Shown: positions 56,101 through 62,627 of the stretch, piece by piece
Numbering within the stretch: the stretch's first letter is position 1
How the letters are laid out: each line of letters opens with the position of its first letter
Assembly (NCBI GenBank): GCA_964538625.1
Contig: CAZIGH010000002.1
Location: 123,041 to 187,040, forward strand
Direction of reading: 5' to 3'
Source: JAEUHM01 sp964538625
GTDB taxonomy: Bacteria > Verrucomicrobiota > Verrucomicrobiia > Verrucomicrobiales > Verrucomicrobiaceae
DNA: 64,000 nt
Notes under the pieces: model-generated
The model's database searches: none
What the model was told of the DNA's origin: nothing
What the model saw: the letters and a program-made list of their open reading frames with translations, nothing else
Translations under genes and position numbers: made by a program

Positions 56101-59096
56101 TTGGTGGCGGTGCCGATTTGGGCGGGGCTTATGCGCCCTGGGGAAGTGGTGTCTGCCAGGTGCCCTGCGGTGGGTGAGTAACCCCAGGTCCAGAGGGTGC
56201 CGTCGGCCTTGATGGCATAAGTGGAATCCGAGCCTGGGCCACTGCTCACTTTGGCAAACTGCTGGCTGGTGCCTACGAAGAAGGAACGCACGACGTCTGG
56301 TGCCGGCAGGTAAACTGCGCTGCCGGGCTGGCTGGCGCGAATGGAGACGACGCCGGTCGTGCCCGTTAAGCTGAGAGTGGAGCCGTCCAGGGTGGCGGGG
56401 CCTGTGACGAGGGTGAAGCTTACTGGCAGGCCACTGCTGGCGGTGGCAGTGAGGTCGAAGGACGCGGATGTGGTGAGCCGTGGCGGGAGTGGGGCGAAGG
56501 TGATGGTCTGGGCTACGGGGGTGGAGGAGAGTTCAAGCAACAAGGGGCGGGTCTGCGTTAACCCGGTGGCGGTGTCGGTGATGGTGAGGAGATCTCGGTG
56601 TTCGCCCGTGGGTAGGGTGGATGCGCTGGCGTTGATGGTCCAGGTGAGTGTGACGGAGCTTCCGGGGGCGAGGCTTCCGGAGGTGGCCGAGAGGTCGGTC
56701 CACGGTTGCGTCTTGGCTGCGGTCCAGTTCAGGGTGCCTGCGCCTGTGTTGGAGAGGGTGAATGTCATGCTTTCTGGCGCTACCTCACCGCCTTGGACTC
56801 CGGCCGCAGCAAATGCGCTGGCAGGCGAGAGACTGGCGACGCCGGGTACGTCGTAAGCCTCGGTGATGCCGATGGTGGTGGAGCTGCCCGGACCGGTGGC
56901 GCTGAGGCCCATTCCGCGTTTGGCAAAGCCAGCCCAGATCTCTTGGCTGTTGGCACCGGCGTTGTTGACGAGGTCGGCCTGGATGATGGCATCCCGTGCC
57001 TGGAGGAAGGAGGGATTGGCGGGCGAGAGTTTCATGCCGTCGGTGACGATCTGGAGCACTAGTTGGTTACCGATGGCGTAGCCGTGCTTCAGAATGAGAT
57101 TGCGCCGCACATCCCAGAGCATGTTGCACCAGACTTCGCCCTGGGCGTGGTATTGGTCCGGGCTTCCGTTGGAAACGGAATAGCGTGGACTCAGCGGCAC
57201 TCCATTGTGTGCACGAGCCTTTCCCGGCTCGATGTCTTGGTAGGTGAGCGGACTCTTTGACATGTCGGGACTGTAGGGATAGCGGCGGATGCCGAAGTAG
57301 TAGTTGGTCGTCATGCCGCTGAGAAGATAGGTGGAGTAGCCTCCCTTTCCTTGGGGACTGTCCACGCCATCAGACTCCTGGCTGAGAAGGGTGATGGCGT
57401 AAAAGTCTGACCAGCCTTCTCCCATGCCTCGGGATTGCAAGGCACTGATGCCGACTCCACCACCGACTAGGCGGTTGCTGAGGCCGTGCACGTATTCGTG
57501 GATGATGATCTCGTTGTCGAAGTCGCTATCACGATCTGGGTCAGGTGCAGTCCAGATGAACATTTGCATCCGTCCAGGTGAGCCGTCAGCTGGGGTGGAG
57601 AAGTTTGCGTTGTTGATGCCGCTGCCGTCCTGGGCATCGGCCTGCACAGCGTCGTTACCCAGCCCTCCGCGGCCGAAGTTGTTGGTCTGGAAGTTTCCGG
57701 CGCTTTCGGTGAAGCCGAGGGCGTAGAGCTTGTCATGAATCCAATTGTTCATGTAAAAGAGCTGGGTGACGAGCGCGGGCTGGTAGGTGGTGGGTGAGGC
57801 GGAAAAGTTGACAGGAAAATCAAACTGCCGCGTCGGTGAGGTGGGTCGTGGGAGGTCAGGTTGATTGTCAGCGTCCACATCCGTGTGGGCATGAACGTTG
57901 TTGCCCACGGTGGTGGTGCCTCCATCCGGGATCCAGCCTTCTGGGGATGCGGTGGTGTCCAGAGCATCAAGGGTAAGAAGCTGACGCGGCACTTCCGGTG
58001 GTTGCACACTGGAGGGCGTGGTATGCCCTGGCGTCATGGGCATGGGACTGTCAAAAGGCTGCTTGCTGACGCCATCGGCATAAACACGGTAGCTTGCGTT
58101 GCTGATGTCGGCGGTGAGGCTCTGGCGGTAGAGGATGTCTCCAGTATCTGCATCCACGACGCTGCGGAACATTTCATTGTGCTCCAGGCTGAAGGTGGTG
58201 ATGTCATAGGCGGCGCGAAGGCGCTGTCTGTCCATGGGCATGTAGGTGAGCTGCACCGTGGTGTCGCTGATGCCCTTTGCCTCATAGCGCTGCTTGTGCT
58301 CGGTGCCTGATGGTTCGCCGAGGGGCCGCACACTGCCCATGTCCAGCTCCACCTCCAGCGCAGCGAGGGCGCTCCGCAGGGCGGCGGTGGCGTCGAGCGT
58401 TGCGTTTGCTAGGGCTAGCTCGACCTTTGGCTCAGCAATGAAGTGGCTGCTCAGGGTGATGATGCGTCCGTCTTTGGTGAGGTTTGCTTTGAAGATGGCG
58501 TCAAAGACGGGCACGCCTTCCACCTCTTGCTGCCAGACTTTGGTGACCATGCCGTTGTGCGCGGTGACGTCTTCCCGAGTGACGCGGGTCTGGCGCAGCG
58601 CTGCTGGTCCGTGGCCAAAGGCTTGAGTATGGCGCTCTACGAAATTTTCCACGGTGGCTTGCACATTGACCTGCGGCACTGAGGAGGGAGGTGTGAGGAA
58701 GCCTCCGGTGACTTGAAGCCTTGCCGGTGTGCCTGTGCGTGCATCGTAGTCCACTACCGCTCCGGGTAGTGCCCGGCGAAGCGCTTCGACGGCGGGCACC
58801 TTTTCTGCGGGGATGTCAGCCGTGGCGGGCACGGCTCGGACATCAATGGCCGAGACGGCCTTGCGCTTTTTCACGAGTTTGAGCCCTGGTTTGGATGGTT
58901 CGCCGGCCTTGGTTTTGTCCGTGGCAGCGGATGCTACGGAGGGAACGTTGGAGGCCTGAGACGCGCTGGCTGAGGCTGGTGGCTGGCTTTTGAAAGGGCT
59001 GAATGACTCAGGTCGGCTGGCGAGCCAGAGCACCAGCAAGGCCGGAATCAAGGAGGCGCAGATGGTGAGCGCGAGCTTGCGTTTGGAAGTGTTCAT
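47124..59096 (-). CDS. Giant secreted M36 metallopeptidase with 42 RCC1-like units, 3990 aa
   Basis: The ATG at 59096 gives a clean signal peptide (NTSKRKLALTICASL then a hydrophobic core). A longer frame to 59156 would bury it. An FTP-type propeptide is followed by the M36 catalytic site HEYVH near residue 533 and GMGEGWSD. A LNWTAAKTQPW sandwich domain ends the head shared with the other M36 protein. The tail holds three RCC1 blocks, each preceded by an Ig/He_PIG-like domain containing SGLPV. Between blocks 2 and 3 lie an FN3-like domain (ENTTYYYRALV) and a choice-of-anchor-like domain. A cadherin-like beta-sandwich, a DPDGDGIANLLEFSYGLSP motif and a short C-terminal domain finish it. It is probably an extracellular protease with a large binding scaffold; the targets are unknown. 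Confidence 0.9.
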   Translation of the reverse strand: MNTSKRKLALTICASLIPALLVLWLASRPESFSPFKSQPPASASASQASNVPSVASAATDKTKAGEPSKPGLKLVKKRKAVSAIDVRAVPATADIPAEKVPAVEALRRALPGAVVDYDARTGTPARLQVTGGFLTPPSSVPQVNVQATVENFVERHTQAFGHGPAALRQTRVTREDVTAHNGMVTKVWQQEVEGVPVFDAIFKANLTKDGRIITLSSHFIAEPKVELALANATLDATAALRSALAALEVELDMGSVRPLGEPSGTEHKQRYEAKGISDTTVQLTYMPMDRQRLRAAYDITTFSLEHNEMFRSVVDADTGDILYRQSLTADISNASYRVYADGVSKQPFDSPMPMTPGHTTPSSVQPPEVPRQLLTLDALDTTASPEGWIPDGGTTTVGNNVHAHTDVDADNQPDLPRPTSPTRQFDFPVNFSASPTTYQPALVTQLFYMNNWIHDKLYALGFTESAGNFQTNNFGRGGLGNDAVQADAQDGSGINNANFSTPADGSPGRMQMFIWTAPDPDRDSDFDNEIIIHEYVHGLSNRLVGGGVGISALQSRGMGEGWSDFYAITLLSQESDGVDSPQGKGGYSTYLLSGMTTNYYFGIRRYPYSPDMSKSPLTYQDIEPGKARAHNGVPLSPRYSVSNGSPDQYHAQGEVWCNMLWDVRRNLILKHGYAIGNQLVLQIVTDGMKLSPANPSFLQARDAIIQADLVNNAGANSQEIWAGFAKRGMGLSATGPGSSTTIGITEAYDVPGVASLSPASAFAAAGVQGGEVAPESMTFTLSNTGAGTLNWTAAKTQPWTDLSATSGSLAPGSSVTLTWTINASASTLPTGEHRDLLTITDTATGLTQTRPLLLELSSTPVAQTITFAPLPPRLTTSASFDLTATASSGLPVSFTLVTGPATLDGSTLSLTGTTGVVSIRASQPGSAVYLPAPDVVRSFFVGTSQQFAKVSSGPGSDSTYAIKADGTLWTWGYSPTAGHLADTTSPGRISPAQIGTATNWTDVAAGGDHGLALRSDGTLWSWGSSSSGQIGDGMLTTRTSPVQIGIGFTWTAISAGTTHSAAVRSNGTLWTWGLNSSGQLGHGGTISVSTPTQVGSATNWVKVSCGVSHTVALNALGELWAWGSNTSGQLGDGTTTQSNSPVKIGTATDWAQIASGSNHTLALKTNGTLWGWGSGASGQLGDGTGLSRTTPTQTGTDTDWTSITAGTFSSGASKADGSLWVMGANTYGQLGDGTFNSSASPIPYGAGTNWLSMAMGRYHSVALRTDGVIMVAGESIGFSGVTPRSLALASSGSSSWLQLSGSSTHFVAIQSNRSLWGWGMNSSGQVGNNSTTDVRTLTQIGTAFDWQQVSAGGNSFFNNFTLGIKTSGTLWGWGYNVAYNLGNGTTTSVLVPTQIGADTNWKQVSAGTSHGMAVKTNGTLWGWGSSASHQLGNGSTSSRTTAFQTGTDTNWSAVACGGNFSLGLKTNGTLWAWGSNTVGQLGDSSINQPTPVQVGSSTLWIAIACGTDHAVALRSDGTLWTWGGNARGQLGHGHTTNLNSPQQVGTATNWVKISAGPEATAAINSLGEIWTCGANHSGQQANGQTTNQTLLTRVCADPSFSHVAMGTASLAAIRADGSFWTAGSATSRTMGGGRDPRQLSTLYPLQGQTLDPIATNYKLYESPVRLTASSGLPVGLRVKSGPATASGNALTLTGSGTVTFSAFQFGDESGWDAIPPTQFSFTVDAGLAVTFPAPGSTGLTVGGFSATGVVLSPTLGFAPELGTLLTLVNNTGTSPINGTLPGIPQDGFLIMTFNGISYGFRVDYTGGDGNDIVLTHEKAPQTIQIATITPKETTDAPFPISATSTGGLPITWSVVTGPATVVGNVVTVTGAGAVTLKASQAGNDLFFAAPDALATFAVGTGVRFTGIYSGASSSSALAVAPNGTLWGWGSNSLSQLGNGSSNAVPYPAQSSSTTGWTTISMGSGFASAIKSDGTAWAWGSNASGQVGDGTTTTRSTPTQVLGITGATALATGNGHSLIRRNNGTLWAWGFNSSGQIGDGTTTNKTLAVQIGSDTDWATIGSGVAHSLAIKNDGSLWAWGFNSSGQLGLGDTTNRTAPVRVGLDNDWAAVTGGSNFTIARKTNGTLWAWGFNSTGQLGTGNFSSQLTPVQIGSDSDWVAISAGSIHVVALKADGSLWAWGSNGAGQLGLGHTTNISAPTRVGADIDWVAISAATSATYLRKSDGTVWCIGHGNPLVGTKPRSLTRAAPASAAQWQQLTAGFSHQLGVRTDGSLWALGSGGSGQLGNGFFNDVRSWTRIGTLNTWQSAAAGDSHSLAIRKDGTLWAWGSNGSGQLGDGTTTTRASPVQVSTSTDWATIDGGGFHTLAIKTDGTLWAWGSNGNGRLGDGTTVQRNAPVQIGSANTWRSVAAGSTHSAGIRQDGSLWTWGFNSSGQLGLGNTTSQLSPVRVGTDNDWAEVDAGVNFTVARKTNGTLWVAGSGATGVLGNGTFGSTLTFSIVPATGWRSVRAGANHILGIHLDGSVLVWGEGLYGQLMNGSTANASSPQTIAPTSGWLQAIPSGYHNLFLRNDGSFWAGGNSANFRTGEAGRDYRLPAPVVPGLSPQSINTTPVGTGPYRITATSGLPVQLALVSGQATISGDQINPTGPAGAPIVVVAWQPGDENAWDAAPPVELVLGIPVGPTVTTVTHSQVTGSGVRLEVTANPNQLLTTYLFEYGTDPDLTTFTSTTPQVLGSSATSTSAAFTLTGLQENTTYYYRALVSSIGGTATSSISNFTTLQRDIAIELTGGPEATTGQPFPLGDISMASTQTYTFTVRNITPASTITLGTPSLSGPDTASYTLVTTGMATTLSGGQSTTFTIHCRPLALGTRTVTLTLPNNDPDESPFLLLLSANAVAIPGPGQTISGPDLPVTRFVSQGPFTLSYLSTSGLPVTYTVAGGTGGTVTGSTFTPSSSGGAVTIRISQPGGSGYDPAPDLYRTFTVAEGTFTKLAVGSQANHGIGIKADGTLWAWGGNSNGQIGNGSTTDAHAPVKIGTATNWASAAVGANFTIAIRTDGTLWSWGGNSSGQLGHGNTTQLSIPTQVGTATTWAEVAAGASFVIARRTDGTLWAWGSNVSGQLGLNDTTTRTSPTQVGTATTWAAVAAGASHALARRTDGTLWSWGLNSSSQLGQGNTTDLLVPTQVGSNTTWTKIACASNSSFALLDFALYAWGNNTNSTLGDNTTTNRSVPTLISSTIWLEIAGGNEHALAIRADGSLWSWGGVSGAGPQGHGDRSTRRVPTRVGTESNWTAVSAGPHHSLAIRSNGTLWSAGGNDRGQLAYPDVNPVPIATGGVKSFSAGTWYSHFIKQDGTLWAVGSNVNVHGDGTSTRRPMPIQIGTDTDWQTLSTGQAFTFALKTDGSLWAAGLNSNGQLGDGTTVTRSAFTRIGTATWAKVAGGLNHALGIQTDGSLWAWGLNSSSQLGDGTTTNRLTPVRIGTANDWADVEAGELHSVALKTNGTLWTWGGNTSGQLGNGSFASHTSPVQLSGAAVWTKISAGTNCTLALRSNGTLWAWGLNSTGQLGDGTTTNRLSPVQIGSATDWAEIDAELDHTLALRTNGTAFGWGGSFYAQSGHSTVISSPQIILGGHSIWSKLGHGYAVHTLIQSSDGTLWGFGSNADYQTTSAARVNSLFDYAHPGITTQTITFPGVTIPAYNVPVTLNATATSGLPVDYYVSGPASLSGNQLTITGPGQVKLFAAQTGARPVWHNTPVTQASISYAIADLQSLTVSTGSLFPAFDPTTTQYSSRLPVGVTSTIFTPTLAEPGASVTVNSVPVTSGSPSGPVSVSSGSTINVVVTSQNLAVTKTYQITFTSTTPFMDWAAANSITADPNADPDGDGIANLLEFSYGLSPTLPTSDPMEISGSIIIAPGKPTIIPNPNGPGMLLLYPRLTSFSSLGMNYTVHFSDDLLHWQTNTATPTLVASNGTVDALTLPFPVMTHSGKKAHLTKVTVTAP
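48095..50150 (-). repeat. RCC1 block 3: 14 units
   Basis: Fourteen units are counted. Unit 5 has the variant core FALYAWG and unit 7 is short (GNDRGQLAYPD). The last unit ends before a TTQTITFPG Ig-like domain. Confidence 0.7.
51310..53395 (-). repeat. RCC1 block 2: 14 units
   Basis: Again 14 units are counted by the G(T/S)xWxxG core. Unit 7 is short and contains KPRSL, matching TPRSL in unit 7 of block 1. Unit 14 ends in GEAGRDYRLP, matching the end of block 1, so blocks 1 and 2 look like copies of one 14-unit block. Confidence 0.7.
54170..56265 (-). repeat. RCC1 block 1: 14 units
   Basis: Fourteen units of about 50 residues each carry a GTLWxWG core and most carry GQLGDGTTT. Units 7 and 14 are irregular and short, which suggests two seven-unit propellers. 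The block ends in GGRDPRQLS before an Ig-like domain. Confidence 0.7.
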
Positions 59097-59317
59097 GAGA
59101 AGCAGCTTGAGTCGCAGGTGGGGAAATCCTGAATCGAATGCTCTTCCAAATACCAAACTCGGGTGGTTGGGGGCAAGAAAAATTCGGGGAGGGCGTGCAG
59201 TGGGAACGGCAAAGGGTGCCGCCTACGGTGAACTGCGGTGAATGCCCGGTCCTTACGCGCGGGGATTCTCGGCCATTCGTGTTCCCAACACGAGGGCCTG
59301 CCAACTGACCACGGTTC

Positions 59318-59338
59318 AGCGATGGCTCAGCCACCGCT
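59318..59338. terminator. Hairpin downstream of the small conserved gene
   Basis: AGCGATGGC and GCCACCGCT form a 9-bp stem with one mismatch and a three-base loop, 10 bp past the stop of the gene on the - strand. There is no T-run, so this is a weak terminator candidate. The rest of 59097-59348 is the leader region of the RCC1 peptidase gene. Confidence 0.25.
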
Positions 59339-59348
59339 CTAACCTAGC

Positions 59349-59849
59349 TCAGCGTGTGCTCAGCCTCAGCTCTGGTGAAGCTTCCATGGCCGCTGTGACG
59401 CCCGGCCAGCCGCCTTCTTTCTGTTTTTGGAACATGGTGAGGTAGAGGGCTACCTTTTCACCGGAGTGCTCTTTGAGCAGGGCTTCGATACCCGCTTTGG
59501 CTTTGTCTTCGGCTATTTCATCTGGCAGTTCTTCCACTTCGCCGTCCTTGTGCTCAATGCCGACGGCGTCGAGGAAGGCGGTGAGCATGGGCTGCTGGCC
59601 TTTGAGAAGCCAGAGCTGGATGACTTGCTCTGCGATGGTGTCATGCGGCTTCACGCGAAGCTGCTCTAGCATCCAGGTGAACTGCTCTTCCCGGGTCTTC
59701 TGCTGGAGGAAGACGGGACGAAGCTTCCGCGCCTGTGCCAGCTGACCCTGCACCATGCGGAAGGCTGCCTTGTGCTGGGTGAACATGTGGCTGACGATCT
59801 CCTTCTGGAGTTCGGGGCTGATGGCGCTGAACAACTGGTAGGCTTTCAT
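59349..59849 (-). CDS. Conserved hypothetical protein, 166 aa
   Basis: This is a soluble, mostly helical, charged protein beginning MKAYQLFSAISPELQKE. It has no signal peptide or membrane helix. It contains a TREEQFTWMLEQLR segment and an acidic EVEELPDEIAED stretch. I do not recognise a named domain; it resembles small uncharacterised proteins of the Verrucomicrobiota (from memory). The frame is open to 59906, but the first 19 residues look non-coding, so I chose the Met at 59849. It lies 80 bp downstream of purT on the same strand and could be co-transcribed. Confidence 0.7.
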   Translation of the reverse strand: MKAYQLFSAISPELQKEIVSHMFTQHKAAFRMVQGQLAQARKLRPVFLQQKTREEQFTWMLEQLRVKPHDTIAEQVIQLWLLKGQQPMLTAFLDAVGIEHKDGEVEELPDEIAEDKAKAGIEALLKEHSGEKVALYLTMFQKQKEGGWPGVTAAMEASPELRLSTR

Positions 59850-59929
59850 GGATGGAGTCAAAAAAAGGGGGGGCGCGTGTTGCGGGGCGCGGTTGCTACC
59901 ACGCATGGTTCAGGGTGGCAAACAGATTG

Positions 59930-61111
59930 TCACAGGCTGATCTCCAGCGCGGCAGCGGCGCGGCAGGCCTTTGCTCGAGCCGCTTCCGCAGAGGTGTCTC
60001 TTGCCAGGGTAACAGCCATGCGGCGCTGACCGGAGACGGAGGGTTTTCCAAAGAGCCGCAGCCCGGTGTCTGGCTCGGCGAGCGCCTTATCCAGCCCGCT
60101 GAACTTGACCTCGGTGGATTCTCCCTCTACGAGCACGGCACAGGAAGCGGATGGTCCGTGGAAGTGAATGTTCGGGATGGAGAGGCCCAGCACGGCGCGG
60201 GCGTGGAGGGCGAACTCGCTAAGGTCCTGCGAGATGAGCGTCACGAGGCCAGTGTCATGCGGGCGCGGTGAGACCTCGCTGAAGATGACGTCATCTCCCT
60301 TCACAAACATTTCTACGCCGAACAATCCTCTGCCGCCGAGTGCTCCGGTGATTTTCCCCGCCATATCCTCGGCCGCTTCCAGCGCTGCTTGGCTCATGGC
60401 AGCGGGCTGCCAGCTCTCGCGATAGTCTCCCTTGATCTGAATGTGACCCACCGGGGGGCAGAAGGAAGTGCCGGCGATGTGGCGCACGGTGAGCATGGTG
60501 ATCTCGTAATCGAAATCCACGAAACCCTCCACGATGACCTTGCCCTTGCCGGCGCGGCCCCCCTCTTGCGCGTACGTCCATGCGTGGTCGATGTCGGCTG
60601 CGGACTTGATGACGCTCTGCCCTTTGCCGCTGCTGCTCATGATGGGCTTCACTACGCAGGGAATGCCGATCTCTGCCACGGCCGCATCGTATTCCTCCCG
60701 GGTAGAGGCAAATCGGTAGGTGGAGGTCTTCAGGCCTAGCTCCTCGGCAGCAAGGCGGCGAATGCCCTCGCGGTTCATGGTCAGACGGGCCGCGCGCGCG
60801 GTCGGCACCACAGTGAAGCCCTCCGTCTCCAACTCGATGAGCGTGTCCGTGGCGATGGCTTCGATTTCCGGCACGATGTAGTGAGGGCGCTCCTGTTCGA
60901 TGACCTGTCGCAGCGCTGCACCATCCAGCATGGAGATGACGTGGCTGCGATGCGCCACCTGCATGGCCGGCGCATCAGCATAACGATCCACTGCGATGAC
61001 CTCCACTCCTAGACGCTGCAGTTCGATGACGACCTCCTTCCCCAGCTCGCCGGAGCCGAGCATCATGACTTTGGTGGAGGAGGAGGAAAGCGGTGTGCCG
61101 ATGGTAGCCAT
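59930..61111 (-). CDS. purT: Formate-dependent phosphoribosylglycinamide formyltransferase (GAR transformylase 2)
   Basis: This ATP-grasp enzyme makes formyl-GAR from GAR, formate and ATP in purine synthesis, replacing the folate-dependent PurN step. The sequence is close to E. coli PurT along its whole length (393 versus 392 aa). Shared landmarks include VMMLGSGELGKEV, VIAVDRYADAPAM, the ATP-grasp MSSSGKGQ loop, EVSPRPHDTG and a terminal RLFGKP segment. The start fits the E. coli N-terminus. The gene is divergent from the phosphorylase gene with a 61-bp gap. Confidence 0.96.
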   Translation of the reverse strand: MATIGTPLSSSSTKVMMLGSGELGKEVVIELQRLGVEVIAVDRYADAPAMQVAHRSHVISMLDGAALRQVIEQERPHYIVPEIEAIATDTLIELETEGFTVVPTARAARLTMNREGIRRLAAEELGLKTSTYRFASTREEYDAAVAEIGIPCVVKPIMSSSGKGQSVIKSAADIDHAWTYAQEGGRAGKGKVIVEGFVDFDYEITMLTVRHIAGTSFCPPVGHIQIKGDYRESWQPAAMSQAALEAAEDMAGKITGALGGRGLFGVEMFVKGDDVIFSEVSPRPHDTGLVTLISQDLSEFALHARAVLGLSIPNIHFHGPSASCAVLVEGESTEVKFSGLDKALAEPDTGLRLFGKPSVSGQRRMAVTLARDTSAEAARAKACRAAAALEISL

Positions 61112-61172
61112 GAGATTCGTTTACGCGCTGATTCCCGCTTTGCAAAGGGAAGGTCCGGGCGTTCACTGTGGG

Positions 61173-62408
61173 ATGCACATTCCTACCATGATCGAGCGCA
61201 AGCGAGAAGGCGGCAGCCTCACGGCGGACGAGATACGCGCAGTCATAGCGGGCTTTACCTCAGGCGAAGTGCCGGACTACCAAATGAGTGCGCTGGCCAT
61301 GGCCATCTTCTTCAGAGGCATGTCAGACGACGAGACGGCGGCGCTCACGGATGCGATGCTGAACAGTGGTGGCACGTTGACCTGGAGGCCTAATGATCCT
61401 CTGCGTGTGGACAAACATAGCACCGGAGGCATAGGAGACAAAACCTCTCTCATCCTGGCACCGCTCTTGGCCTGCGACGGACTGTGGGTGCCCATGATTT
61501 CCGGGCGTGGACTGGGCATCACAGGCGGCACGCTGGACAAGCTGGACTCCATACCTGGCTTCAAAACTTCATTGGGAGAGGAGGACATCCGCCGCGTCAT
61601 CGAGACGGTGGGTTGCGTGATGGTGGGCCAGACTGCGAACATCTGCCCCGCTGACAAAAAGCTCTATGCGCTCCGGGACGTGACCGGCACGGTGCCCAGC
61701 ATCCCGCTCATCATCGCTTCCATCATGAGCAAGAAACTGGCCGAGGGGCTGAATCGTCTGGTGCTGGATGTGAAGTTCGGCAGCGGTGCCTTTATGAAGA
61801 AGCGTGAAGAGGCCGAGAAGCTCGCTGCGGGTCTGGCGGGTACGGGGAACTCGCTCGGGGTCAGGACAAGCTATCTGCTCACGCCCATGGATGAACCGCT
61901 GGGAGAATCCGCCGGGAACGCGCTGGAGGTGGCAGAGTGTGTGCGCTGTCTTCAAGGCGGCGGCCCGGCTGATCTTGAGGAACTCACGCTAGACCTAGCT
62001 GCCGAGGTGTCCAACTCCGGCCGTGAGCAACTCCGCACTTGGCTGCATGACGGCACCGCCTGGAAGCGCTTCCAGCTGATGGTGGCGGCTCAGGGCGGCG
62101 AAGTGGATGCGTTGGAAAAGCTCACTCAAATCCACGCAGCACCGGTCATCCGTGAACTGAAAGCCTCATCCAGTGGCATGGTAACCAAAGTGGATGCCGG
62201 AACCGTAGGCGTGACCTGCGTGCAACTAGGTGCAGGGCGTGCGAGAGCGACGGATGCAATTGATTATGCCGTGGGTGTGGACCGTCTCATCAAGACGGGT
62301 GTCACAGTGAAAGCTGGAGATGTCCTTCTCCGCGTCCACGCGCCGAGCGAGGTAAAGGCAGACGAAGCGCTGGTGGCGCTGGCTACAGGAGTGGTAGTGC
62401 AGAGCTGA
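61173..62408 (+). CDS. deoA: Thymidine / pyrimidine-nucleoside phosphorylase, 411 aa
   Basis: It cleaves pyrimidine (deoxy)nucleosides with phosphate to a free base and (deoxy)ribose 1-phosphate in salvage. MIERKREGG opens the N-terminal helical domain. KHSTGGIGDKTSLILAP is the phosphate-binding loop. SGRGLGITGGTLDKLD is the family signature, with Asp where many members have Glu. IMSKKLAEG and DVKFGSGAFM are active-site segments. A PYNP_C-like domain ends the protein. It is slightly shorter than E. coli DeoA (440 aa). The frame extends upstream to 60996, over purT, but homology starts at the chosen ATG. Whether it prefers thymidine (DeoA) or uridine too (Pdp) cannot be read from sequence. Confidence 0.9.
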   Translation: MHIPTMIERKREGGSLTADEIRAVIAGFTSGEVPDYQMSALAMAIFFRGMSDDETAALTDAMLNSGGTLTWRPNDPLRVDKHSTGGIGDKTSLILAPLLACDGLWVPMISGRGLGITGGTLDKLDSIPGFKTSLGEEDIRRVIETVGCVMVGQTANICPADKKLYALRDVTGTVPSIPLIIASIMSKKLAEGLNRLVLDVKFGSGAFMKKREEAEKLAAGLAGTGNSLGVRTSYLLTPMDEPLGESAGNALEVAECVRCLQGGGPADLEELTLDLAAEVSNSGREQLRTWLHDGTAWKRFQLMVAAQGGEVDALEKLTQIHAAPVIRELKASSSGMVTKVDAGTVGVTCVQLGAGRARATDAIDYAVGVDRLIKTGVTVKAGDVLLRVHAPSEVKADEALVALATGVVVQS

Positions 62409-62453
62409 CATAAGGGAACCGCATCGACCCACTCGTCAGGGGCAGCAGCTCCA

Positions 62454-62584
62454 TGGACTGCGGCAGAGGCCCCGCTGCTTTGGAGAGCTGCTAGCCCGGC
62501 TGGAGGGCACGAGATCGAGAGCGTGGCTCCCTGCCGCAGCAGGCTGCAGCCGGACGGAAAGCGGCAGCGGGCTGCCGCAGTCCA
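62454..62584. repeat. Intergenic inverted-repeat element
   Basis: TGGACTGCGGCAG (62454-62466) is the exact reverse complement of CTGCCGCAGTCCA (62572-62584). Inside, GCGGCAGC/GCTGCCGC forms an 8-bp stem with a two-base loop (62561-62578). Further CTGCCGCAG and CTGCAG copies are present. It fills most of the convergent gap 62409-62627 and could also end transcription. It encodes no protein. Confidence 0.6.
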
Positions 62585-62627
62585 AAGCGCTCATGGGGCC
62601 TCACGGGCTCGTTGCGGCCTCGCAGGG

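Noticed and set aside
60996..61172. N-terminal extension of the nucleoside phosphorylase
   Set aside because: It overlaps the start of purT, and family homology begins only at about 61173.
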